A DNA stretch of 11,612 nucleotides from Geopsychrobacter sp. (GTDB lineage: Bacteria > Desulfobacterota > Desulfuromonadia > Desulfuromonadales > Geopsychrobacteraceae). This document shows, piece by piece, positions 1-5,922 of this stretch. The position numbers and the translations under genes are program-made. Numbering within the stretch: position 1 is the stretch's first letter; every line of letters begins with the position of its first letter. The notes under the pieces are model-generated. The model was given only the letters and a program-made list of their open reading frames with translations, was not told where the DNA came from and ran no database searches. The stretch is taken from positions 1 to 11,612 of the forward strand of contig JAKIUS010000014.1 of assembly GCA_021647445.1 (NCBI GenBank). The letters are read 5' to 3'.

Positions 1-521
1 AGACTCCCCATCAGTCGGTGGTGCATCGCATGCAACATCATCAGGCGATGCTGACTGCCCGACAAGTCTATGCCGAGATTCAGGACTCTTTCGAAGAGAT
101 TTTCGGCCGACGCCCTGCAGACCCGCTGGTCAGCTACCGCGCCGACGATGCCGAAACCCTGATCGTCTCCATGGGGACCTTGGGGGTCACGGCCGAAAGA
201 GTGGTCGATCAACTCCGCGAGCAGGGCCAAGCGGTCGGCGCAGTGCGCGTACGCATGTTCCGTCCGCTGCCGGATGCGGAACTGCGCAAAATATTTGCCG
301 GAACAAAACGGATCGCGGTCTTAGACCGGGATATCAGCATCGGTTTCGGCGGTGTACTCTGGGGGGAAGTGCGCAACTTCGCCGAGCCTGGCACCATTGT
401 GCAGAACTATATGATCGGCGTGGGCGGCGGCGACGTGCGTCCAGAGCATATGCTTAATCTGCTGGCGGAACTTGAACAGATGGAAGAATCAGAAGCACCG
501 AAAATAGTGGAGGTCGCATGA
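1..521 (+). CDS. porA: Pyruvate-type 2-oxoacid:ferredoxin oxidoreductase, alpha subunit (3' part only)
   Basis: The left edge cuts this gene: the reading frame is open from base 3, and the GTG at 18 is an internal valine, not a start. About 172 C-terminal residues remain. PorA subunits form, with PorB, the thiamine-diphosphate enzyme that decarboxylates pyruvate to acetyl-CoA and reduces ferredoxin, and can run in reverse for CO2 assimilation. The visible part matches the PorA C-terminal domain: a segment reading LIVSMGTLG, a VRMFRPLP motif, then VLDRDISIGFGG and a glycine-rich VGGGDVRPEHM near the end. The stop overlaps the porB start (ATGA at 518-521), so the two are translationally coupled. 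The substrate is inferred from PorB similarity. A related 2-oxoacid, such as branched-chain oxoacids (Vor), cannot be excluded from the tail alone. Confidence 0.85.
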   Translation, partial: TPHQSVVHRMQHHQAMLTARQVYAEIQDSFEEIFGRRPADPLVSYRADDAETLIVSMGTLGVTAERVVDQLREQGQAVGAVRVRMFRPLPDAELRKIFAGTKRIAVLDRDISIGFGGVLWGEVRNFAEPGTIVQNYMIGVGGGDVRPEHMLNLLAELEQMEESEAPKIVEVA

Positions 522-1447
522 TCAACGAACCGGCACTCAACGGCATGGCCCTGACCGACCGTGATCGCAGTGAACCCTTGCTACGTTCCGGCAACAGCAA
601 CTGCGGCGGCTGCGGCATGTCGAACCTACTGCAGATGCTCAGACGGGCCGCCGCCGAACACGAACTGAAGATGGTCGTTCCCGCCTGTTGCGCCGCAGTC
701 ACCAGCGGAAGTTTCCCGCAGAGCGCCTTTTCCATCCCGACCATCATGTCGACCTTTGCCTCCGCCGCTTCTGTCGCCACCGGGGTTGCCGCGGTCGCGC
801 AATTGAACAAAGAACCGACAAGGGTTATCTGTCTGGCGGGTGATGGCGGTACCTATGACATCGGCATGGGCACCCTGTCAGCAGCCGCCGAGCGCAACGA
901 GGATATCCTCTATATCTGTTACGATAACGAAATCTACGGCAACACCGGCGGTCAACGCTCCTCTGCGACACCGGCCGGGGCCGCAACCACCAGCACCCCG
1001 CACGGTAAGCAGGAGACCAAAAAGGATATCCTCGGCATCATGGCAGCCCACCGCATCCCCTATGCGGCGTCGATCTCCCTGGCACATATTGACGATACCC
1101 TGCGTAAACTGAAGTTTGCACTAGACGCCAGAGGCTTCCGTTTTCTGCACGTCCTCTCCCCCTGTCCGACCGGCTGGAAATCAGAACCGGCCATGGGGAT
1201 CGAGCTGGTCCGCTTGGCGGTTCGCTCTGGCCTCTTCCCGGTTTTCGAGGTCTTCGATGGTGAACGTTACGTGATTAATGTCGAACCTGAGTTTTCCAGC
1301 GAAGCGTTAATGATGTACCTTTCGCTACAGCGCCGCTTCCGCAACACCGGGGTCACCGAAGAAAGCCTGCGACCGAGTATCGAGCGTTACTGGAACTATC
1401 TGCGCCTGATGAGCGGACGGATTGTCCCGGCCAGACGCGAGGGTTGA
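518..1447 (+). CDS. porB: Pyruvate-type 2-oxoacid:ferredoxin oxidoreductase, beta subunit
   Basis: This 309-residue protein has the usual PorB length. It is the thiamine-diphosphate-binding half of the oxidoreductase. The TPP/Mg motif starts at Gly108-Asp109-Gly110 and ends around Asn137-Asn142 (YDNEIYGNTGG). The cysteines expected to bind the proximal 4Fe-4S cluster are present: Cys29 and Cys32 in CGGC, Cys57/58, and Cys216 in SPCPTGW. The RSSATP stretch after the TPP motif is typical of PorB. The start is fixed by the ATGA overlap with porA and a GGAGGT site a few bases upstream. No terminator with a T-tract follows, only a short ACCCC/GGGGT hairpin at 1456-1484. Pyruvate is the likeliest substrate, but other 2-oxoacids remain possible. 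Confidence 0.9.
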   Translation: MINEPALNGMALTDRDRSEPLLRSGNSNCGGCGMSNLLQMLRRAAAEHELKMVVPACCAAVTSGSFPQSAFSIPTIMSTFASAASVATGVAAVAQLNKEPTRVICLAGDGGTYDIGMGTLSAAAERNEDILYICYDNEIYGNTGGQRSSATPAGAATTSTPHGKQETKKDILGIMAAHRIPYAASISLAHIDDTLRKLKFALDARGFRFLHVLSPCPTGWKSEPAMGIELVRLAVRSGLFPVFEVFDGERYVINVEPEFSSEALMMYLSLQRRFRNTGVTEESLRPSIERYWNYLRLMSGRIVPARREG

Positions 1448-1455
1448 GAAGAAAT

Positions 1456-1580
1456 ACCCCTGCTCCGCTAAAGAAGCTCGGGGTGGCTACGTAAGGTGTG
1501 TCTGTCGCCCGGATGGCGACAGTCAAGCCCCAGGGATGGGTTCATGCGTCCCCTGAGTGGCCAGCGCGAGATTCTTGGCC
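1456..1580 (+). promoter_or_regulatory. Hairpin-rich leader upstream of the XRE-cupin gene
   Basis: The gap between porB and the regulator gene contains four potential stems in a row. These are ACCCC 1456-1460 with GGGGT 1480-1484; a perfect 8-bp stem 1502-1509 with 1515-1522 around the 5-base loop CGGAT; CAGGGA 1531-1536 with TCCCCTG 1549-1555 (one bulge); and GGCCA 1559-1563 with TGGCC 1576-1580. None is followed by a T-run, so they do not look like intrinsic terminators. It could be a cis-acting leader of the regulator mRNA or a small RNA. I cannot match it to a known riboswitch class. Structure is seen; function is inferred. Confidence 0.35.
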
Positions 1581-1610
1581 CACTGATCCAGGAAATAAGA
1601 GAGGACAACC

Positions 1611-2168
1611 ATGCGCAAATATGTTGGTGAACGAGTGCAGAAATTACGCGAAGCCCAGGGATTAAGCCAGCAGGAGGTCTGCAAACTGGCAGGCTTGGAA
1701 CTCTCGCAGTTACAGGCCTACGAAGAGGGCAGCACGGTACCATCGGTCGGCGTGGTGATCAATCTGTCGCGAATTCTGGGTTCCAAGTTTGAAGGGCTGC
1801 TGCATGGCGGCGGCACGGTTTCGGAAACCTTGACCATCTGCCGCGCGGGAGAATCCTATGCCGGGCAACAGGGAGATACGGAACAGGGCTACGCTTACGG
1901 CACCCTGACCCGTCCCGGCACCGTCGGCCATGTCATGGAGCCCTTCATGCTGACATTCGACCCCAAAGCCCCGAAAGGCGAACCGATTGCCCACGACGGC
2001 CAGGAATTCATATTCGTCGTCGAGGGGACGATTGAACTCTTTTACGACGGCCAGAACTATCGACTCGAAAAGGGCGACAGTGCCTATCTGAACGCCTCTC
2101 TAAGTCACAGATTCCACGGTTTAGGCGAGAATCAAGCCCAAATCCTGGCGGTGGTCAGTTCTCTTTAA
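1611..2168 (+). CDS. XRE-family HTH regulator with C-terminal cupin sensor domain
   Basis: This 185-residue cytoplasmic regulator has the two-domain layout of the XRE-cupin family. An N-terminal lambda-repressor-type HTH spans about residues 7-57 (LREAQGLSQQEVCKLAGLE, then a recognition-helix region and ILG). A single cupin barrel spans about 110-183, with His128, Glu132 and His166 in places where cupins bind metal or ligand. The linker between the domains (about 70-110) carries TLTRPGTVGHVMEPF. The ATG at 1611 has an AGAGAGG site six bases upstream. The gene lies 163 bases behind porB in the same direction, so it may respond to a small metabolite of the Por pathway; that is inference from position only. 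Relatives are known to control genes of acetate, polyamine or amino acid metabolism. The exact ligand cannot be read from the sequence. Confidence 0.85.
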   Translation: MRKYVGERVQKLREAQGLSQQEVCKLAGLELSQLQAYEEGSTVPSVGVVINLSRILGSKFEGLLHGGGTVSETLTICRAGESYAGQQGDTEQGYAYGTLTRPGTVGHVMEPFMLTFDPKAPKGEPIAHDGQEFIFVVEGTIELFYDGQNYRLEKGDSAYLNASLSHRFHGLGENQAQILAVVSSL

Positions 2169-2206
2169 ACAGTTGCCGGGCTTGAATAACACACGAAGGT
2201 GGATTT

Positions 2207-2254
2207 AAAAAGGCCGATTACATAACTGCAATCGAACTGCAATCGGCCTTTTTT
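2207..2254. terminator. Bidirectional intrinsic terminator between XRE-cupin and FKBP genes
   Basis: A perfect stem pairs AAAAAGGCCGATT (2207-2219) with AATCGGCCTTTTT (2241-2253), and T2254 extends the T-run. Flanking A-run and T-run make it active in both directions, which suits the convergent genes on each side. The loop holds an exact 11-base tandem duplication, AACTGCAATCG at 2224-2234 and 2235-2245. Confidence 0.9.
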
Positions 2255-2278
2255 GGTTTTGGTTCATCCGACAAGCGG

Positions 2279-2752
2279 TTAAAGAATCTCAACCAACTCA
2301 ACTTCGTAGGTCAATTCTTTGCCGGCCAACGGATGATTGGTGTCGAGACTGATCTCATCATCGGTCACCTCGATCATCGTAACCATGTAAAGATCGTCGT
2401 CTTCACCGGTCACCTCTAGGGTCAGACCAACTTCCGGGACGATGTCGTCAGAGAGTTCACTACGCTTTATACTGAAAATATTTTCAGCGTCATAGTCCCC
2501 GAAGGCATCTTCCGGCGCGATCACAACAGTCTTTTTTTCGCCAACCTGCATACCGATCAATACCGTTTCGAGCGGGGCATACAATTCCTCTTCCCCGATG
2601 ATCAGTTCCAGCGGACCATGCTCACCACAGCAATCATCATCGCTGCACGCATCCCCATCGTGATCAGGATAAGTACTGTCAATAATCGTTCCGTCTGCCA
2701 ATTTACCGATAAAGTTGATTCTAACCTTGTCTGCTTCTTTTGCCTGTGCCAT
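2279..2752 (-). CDS. SlyD-type FKBP peptidyl-prolyl cis-trans isomerase with Cys/Asp-rich loop
   Basis: This 157-residue protein is read from the ATG at 2752, preceded by GAAGGA; an upstream in-frame ATG at 2767 has no site of its own. It is a peptidyl-prolyl isomerase and folding helper of the SlyD group, probably cytoplasmic since no signal peptide is seen. The N-terminal FKBP half carries VRINFIGKLADGTIIDSTY. The insert-in-flap chaperone domain begins around APEDAFGDYD (79-88), and the protein closes with the family hallmark NHPLAGKELTYEVELVEIL. Residues about 29-46 form an unusual acidic, Cys/His-bearing loop (Cys36, Cys41, Cys42, His31, His45 and several Asp/Glu) that could bind metal. 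The histidine-rich metal tail of E. coli SlyD is absent. It converges with the XRE-cupin gene. Confidence 0.9.
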   Translation of the reverse strand: MAQAKEADKVRINFIGKLADGTIIDSTYPDHDGDACSDDDCCGEHGPLELIIGEEELYAPLETVLIGMQVGEKKTVVIAPEDAFGDYDAENIFSIKRSELSDDIVPEVGLTLEVTGEDDDLYMVTMIEVTDDEISLDTNHPLAGKELTYEVELVEIL

Positions 2753-2842
2753 CAATTTTCCTTCCATCGCTTATGAGAAGTTTGCGGTTTTAGCACAGTC
2801 GCCAGAAGAAAGGAAGAAGGATGAAATCAGCCAAAGGAGACA

Positions 2843-3226
2843 TTATCTCCCACTGATAAATTCAAACTTGAAATATTCAATACCCGGCAGGTTGTCAATG
2901 GTATAGGTCAGTTCCCAGAGGCCCTCCGACATGGCTACTTCGTCGGCGGGCTCAATGATCTGGTAGGAGAGTTCGATTCTGGACTGGCCAGCTTTTTGAA
3001 CCGCTTTCCCCGCGAGTTTGAGCGCCAGAGCGTTGACCATGACCAGCACCTCAATCACAACCTTGTCCATGAGGTGATAGACAACGCGAATCTGGGGCAG
3101 AGCGACCCTCAGGCTCCCGTCGCGAAGGTCTCTGGCGGAGAACTGAAATTCAAGATCCCTGTCCTCTGAAACCAGAAAGCGTTCCATAAGCTTGCGGTTA
3201 AACGCTTCAAACATTTGATCATCCAT
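2843..3226 (-). CDS. Hypothetical protein, 127 residues
   Basis: I do not recognise this protein. The start at 3226 is chosen because a full GGAGGT lies six bases upstream; an upstream in-frame ATG at 3271 has nothing comparable. The product is soluble-looking with mixed alpha/beta character. It has a charged helical start (FEAFNRKLMERFLV), an alternating hydrophobic core (IRVVYHLMDKVVIEVLVMVNALALKLAG, about 46-73) and a C-terminal strand-rich part with WELTYTIDNLPGIEYFKFEF. No signal peptide, cysteine motif or catalytic signature is visible. It lies 90 bases upstream of the FKBP gene in the same direction, so they could share a transcript, and it is divergent from cheD. Good codon usage and a strong ribosome site support a real gene. 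Confidence 0.7.
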   Translation of the reverse strand: MDDQMFEAFNRKLMERFLVSEDRDLEFQFSARDLRDGSLRVALPQIRVVYHLMDKVVIEVLVMVNALALKLAGKAVQKAGQSRIELSYQIIEPADEVAMSEGLWELTYTIDNLPGIEYFKFEFISGR

Positions 3227-3372
3227 TACCGTACCTCCAGAGTTCAGAATCAACGATGTCAACGCACTCACAAAGGCCGAAAGGACATTGACTTAGGCAT
3301 CAAACTCCCCCGCTCACATTATCCTTAATATCCTCGGCCATACCTTAGTACCGTTCAAACAAACGATAGCAC

Positions 3373-3386
3373 TTTTAATATTAAAA
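3373..3386. promoter_or_regulatory. A/T palindrome in the divergent gap before cheD
   Basis: TTTTAATATTAAAA is a perfect 14-base palindrome in the gap between the divergent hypothetical gene and cheD, about 50 bases before the cheD ribosome site. It could be an operator or an A/T-rich upstream element. No convincing -35/-10 pair is seen beside it, so this is a weak call. Confidence 0.2.
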
Positions 3387-3453
3387 CTCCTTGTGCTTTG
3401 AGGGCCAATTGATAGTCATTCTATAGGAGATATCAATGTTGTGAATCAAAGAA

Positions 3454-4005
3454 GTGGGGGCGGACATGAATTCACACGTTCAGACCTTTTTTATCAAACC
3501 TGGCGAATTGCTGATTATCGAAGAGGAGGCCCTGATCACTACGGTCCTCGGTTCGTGCGTCTCGCTCATTCTATATAACGCCAGGACCGGCCTGGCCGGA
3601 TTTTGCCATGCCGTATTCCCGAAAGCCTGCCCGACTGAGAGTGGCTATCGTTTTGTCGATCAGGCATTCTGCCATCTACTCAATCAATTTGTCCGTGCCG
3701 GGATTTCTCGAGCCGAAACCAGCGTACAACTCTACGGTGGGGCCGATATGTTCATGAAGGGTCAAAGTGCCATCGGGGTCGGCCGAAAAAACATCGCCAT
3801 GGCCCATGACATCCTGCGCAATTACAATCTCAGGCCGGTGGTTTGCAATACCGGTGGATTACGGGGACGAAAACTGATGTTCCATACCAACAGCGGCCGG
3901 GTCAAGATGGATTTTCTGAACCGGCGAATCACTCAAGAGCGTTCCGCGACTCAGACCTTAACGGAACGCCCCCGGCGTCTTGCCAAATTAATTCTCTCAG
4001 CATGA
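3454..4005 (+). CDS. cheD: Chemoreceptor glutamine deamidase CheD
   Basis: CheD deamidates glutamines on methyl-accepting chemotaxis receptors and, in some bacteria, partners CheC to tune adaptation. The 183-residue product reads IKPGELLI, then TTVLGSCVSL with the catalytic cysteine at Cys35. His52 (GFCHAVFP) lies 17 residues later and Thr29 six before, the same spacing as the Thr21/Cys27/His44 triad known from Thermotoga CheD. The family end motif NTGGLRGRKLMFHTNSGRV is intact. The start is uncertain. GTG 3454 and ATG 3466 are both possible but have weak sites. The best site (AGGAGA 3425-3430) serves an in-frame ATG at 3436, interrupted by TGA at its third codon. No other chemotaxis gene is in the window, so this is an orphan cheD. 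Confidence 0.9.
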   Translation: MGADMNSHVQTFFIKPGELLIIEEEALITTVLGSCVSLILYNARTGLAGFCHAVFPKACPTESGYRFVDQAFCHLLNQFVRAGISRAETSVQLYGGADMFMKGQSAIGVGRKNIAMAHDILRNYNLRPVVCNTGGLRGRKLMFHTNSGRVKMDFLNRRITQERSATQTLTERPRRLAKLILSA

Positions 4006-4017
4006 TGAGCCTCGGAC

Positions 4018-4530
4018 CTACCAGTCTGTCGGATATTCATCCTCTTCCTGCGTGGGATCGTTGTAGGCGACCAGCGCATCCCGATCCCGGTGCAATATCT
4101 TATTGACTGTTTCGGCAGAAATCAGCACAAGCTCCCCGGCGGAGATAGCCAGCCCCAAACGTCCATTGGACAGTTTATCCGCAACATCCTGCTGTATCAA
4201 AATCCGCTTTATTTTGCCCGCCGTATCGACATAATGATAGGCAACATCACCCTCTTCAACAGCTAAATGATTGGCGGTAATTAATTGTTGCACTGCGGCC
4301 TGATCCGCTTTTCGCTGGGCCTGCTGATTCCGCTCGGTATTTAAAGCAAGATCATGCTGCGCCCGTTCCGCCTGCTGCTGCCGCAGCCGAAGCTTATCCC
4401 GATCCTCAAAAGACCCACCCGCCTTGCGCTTCTTTTTATGCTTGACCCTTTTTTCATGATCAGCTTTCTTCATCTGTTTTTTATCAACCAAGCCAGCCTT
4501 AAGTAGCTGCTCTTGCAAAGAAAGTCCCAT
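4018..4530 (-). CDS. DUF2058 family protein (YaiL-like)
   Basis: This 170-residue protein matches the DUF2058 layout. It has a short start reading MGLSLQEQLLKAGLVDKKQ, a strongly basic lysine-rich segment (about 18-37), a glutamine/charged segment likely to form a helix or coiled coil (about 40-85), and a C-terminal globular part with HYVDTAGKIKRILI and LGLAISAGELVLISAETVNKI, ending in an acidic tail. The function of the family is unknown; the basic stretch may bind RNA or ribosomes, which is inference. The start at 4530 has AGGAGA five bases upstream. The gene converges with cheD with only 12 bases between the stops and no evident terminator. Confidence 0.8.
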   Translation of the reverse strand: MGLSLQEQLLKAGLVDKKQMKKADHEKRVKHKKKRKAGGSFEDRDKLRLRQQQAERAQHDLALNTERNQQAQRKADQAAVQQLITANHLAVEEGDVAYHYVDTAGKIKRILIQQDVADKLSNGRLGLAISAGELVLISAETVNKILHRDRDALVAYNDPTQEEDEYPTDW

Positions 4531-4671
4531 TTATATCTCCTAAAGAAAGCGACCCGGCGGAAGTCGCAAAGAATGCCTTGAGCGAGATTGTCTCCTGCTT
4601 CAGAAAACCTTTTGCCAGCAGTTTATCACAGGCAACCAGTTGAAAGCGTAACCGAACAGACCAGGTGGATG

Positions 4672-4880
4672 CTGCACCGCAATAGCGATCAACGGCACCT
4701 TAGCCCATGCTTCCATAGGCAGGTATCTCCGCAGACCGCACCGAGCATGACATTCCAGGCCCAAACAGCAACCGGCGAAACTATCTCCAAACACTCCTGA
4801 TCCGCGCTCTTAAACCAATCGCTCCCAATTGATGCCTCGTAGTTCTGATCCTTGATCCCTAGCTCGAGCAGAAAATCCAT
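4672..4880 (-). pseudogene. Remnant of an ALDH7-type aldehyde dehydrogenase gene
   Basis: A normal start (ATG at 4880, AGAGAG upstream) begins a protein reading FLLELGIKDQNYEASIGSDW, which resembles the N-terminus of the ALDH7 family (piperideine-6-carboxylate / aminoadipate-semialdehyde dehydrogenases). At about residue 36 it jumps to PVAVWAWNVMLGAVCGDTCLWK, which in intact enzymes lies over a hundred residues later, after the NAD-domain entry FNFPVAVW. The short SPV/FPV overlap marks the deletion joint near 4772. After WK the frame shifts: one missing base near 4700 puts the following KVPLIAIAVQ in another frame, down to about 4672. Beyond that, 4531-4671 shows nothing I can assign, and 4881-5025 also holds no gene. 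The identity comes from remembered family motifs, not a search. Confidence 0.7.
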
Positions 4881-5025
4881 GGTCTTCTCTCTTTAGATGC
4901 ACAAAGGCGAATCCGATAATCCCAGCAGAAAATCCCTGCCTCCATATTTATATACAGATCGGTCAAAGCCCAAGCTATTGCGGCAGTGCTTGGAGATCAC
5001 CGCCAAGCAAAACAGGATCTGGCCC

Positions 5026-5715
5026 TTATTCCGAAGGACAAAACTCTTGTAACAATTCGATTGCGGCGTCCTCGGCGACATCTTGCCAACTACGATATGC
5101 CGCTGCGACGGAATAGCTTCGCCCACCACGAAGATTGGCGCAGTAAAATCTGTCGACCTCAACAGCAAGAAGTTGAGCCGCAACAGCGTGAGCGGTCGGA
5201 ACCGCCAACGACAGCCGCGCGGCACCGGCCCGGTATAGTGCTGCAACCGCAGCCTGCAGGGTAAAGCCGCTGGCCAGACCATCATCAACGAGGATCAGGT
5301 CCCGGTCATCCAGTTGTTGGCGCAAGGCCTGTTGACGGAACAGTGCCAAACGTCGATTCACCTTAGCCCGGGTCGCAATGATCCCGCTTTTGACCTGTTC
5401 TTCACTCAGCCGGACGCGCCGGATCAGGTCCCGATTGAGCAGGTAACTACCGTCAAAAGCAACGGCTCCGTACCCCGCTTCGCTGTCCCAGGGAAGGGTG
5501 ATTTTGCTCACCACCGCAACCTCGAGCGGCGCTTTCAAAAGGCTGGCCAAACTAATGGCAACCGGTACCCCACCCGCCGGGATCGCCAGGATCAGGGGCT
5601 GTTTCAATTCCTCCGCGAGCAGCAGTTCGCCCAGTCGCACGCCAGCTTCGTTTCGATCGGCGAAGACCCCGGTCTTTTCACTAAGCGCCTGAATATATCT
5701 GAGATTATAGGACAT
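5026..5715 (-). CDS. Phosphoribosyltransferase-domain protein
   Basis: This 229-residue protein is read from ATG 5715. AGGTGG lies just upstream, and the longer frame back to 5835 shows no good site. It belongs to the type I phosphoribosyltransferase fold. The PRPP-binding loop is LILVDDGLASGFT (about 140-152), with two acidic residues followed by G-x-x-S-G-x-T. The N-terminal part has AIPAGGVPVA (44-53), where relatives usually read RGG, and VSKITLPWDSEAGYGAVAFDG (about 69-89). The end has DRFYCANLRGGRSYSVAAAYRSWQDV, typical of this stand-alone family. The substrate is unknown; relatives are mostly annotated only as predicted phosphoribosyltransferases, sometimes in stress or dormancy regulons. 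It is divergent from the TetR gene, 207 bases apart, so the TetR operator region could also influence it. Confidence 0.8.
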   Translation of the reverse strand: MSYNLRYIQALSEKTGVFADRNEAGVRLGELLLAEELKQPLILAIPAGGVPVAISLASLLKAPLEVAVVSKITLPWDSEAGYGAVAFDGSYLLNRDLIRRVRLSEEQVKSGIIATRAKVNRRLALFRQQALRQQLDDRDLILVDDGLASGFTLQAAVAALYRAGAARLSLAVPTAHAVAAQLLAVEVDRFYCANLRGGRSYSVAAAYRSWQDVAEDAAIELLQEFCPSE

Positions 5716-5859
5716 CATCACCACCTTGCGGTCAGGACGCACCCCTCTCATCCCTTCAGCATAACCGATCTGCCGATTTAGATTTTTTTCCAAACAACAC
5801 CCAGTTGAAACCCTCAGGCTCAGAACAAACCACAAATCTGATGCTCAACCTGTTTTTCC

Positions 5860-5887
5860 TTGACATCAAAATACTGTTTGATATTGT
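5860..5887 (+). promoter_or_regulatory. Sigma-70-type promoter of the TetR gene
   Basis: A perfect -35 box TTGACA (5860-5865) is followed after 16 bases by TATTGT (5882-5887) as the -10 box. Transcription would begin a few bases into the adjoining palindrome. The -35 match is strong and the -10 is moderate. Confidence 0.65.
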
Positions 5888-5905
5888 ACCTAACAAACGT
5901 TAGGT
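5888..5905. promoter_or_regulatory. Palindromic operator for the TetR-family regulator
   Basis: ACCTAAC (5888-5894) and GTTAGGT (5899-5905) are perfect 7-base inverted arms around the spacer AAAC. The palindrome starts right after the -10 box and covers the expected start of transcription, 18 bases before the TetR start codon. This position suits autorepression. I saw no second full copy upstream of the FeS gene at 6700; a GTTAG half-site occurs near 6599. Confidence 0.65.
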
Positions 5906-5922
5906 TTGCTTCTGGAGAGAAC

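Noticed and set aside
454..810. 118-codon open frame on the minus strand across the porA/porB joint
   Set aside because: Antisense to well-supported por genes, no recognisable protein features.
1456..1484. Hairpin after porB as an intrinsic terminator
   Set aside because: Only five outer base pairs and no T-run after it.
3442..3444. TGA before cheD as a selenocysteine codon
   Set aside because: No clear hairpin follows directly, and CheD needs no residue there; nonsense change or minimal ORF is simpler.
4893..5288. 131-codon minus-strand frame overlapping the end of the phosphoribosyltransferase gene
   Set aside because: Mostly in another frame of the phosphoribosyltransferase gene and lacking a plausible site; the non-overlapping part shows no motif.
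5314..5781. 155-codon open frame on the plus strand
   Set aside because: It lies opposite the phosphoribosyltransferase gene, has no ribosome site and an unnatural composition; it is a shadow of that gene.
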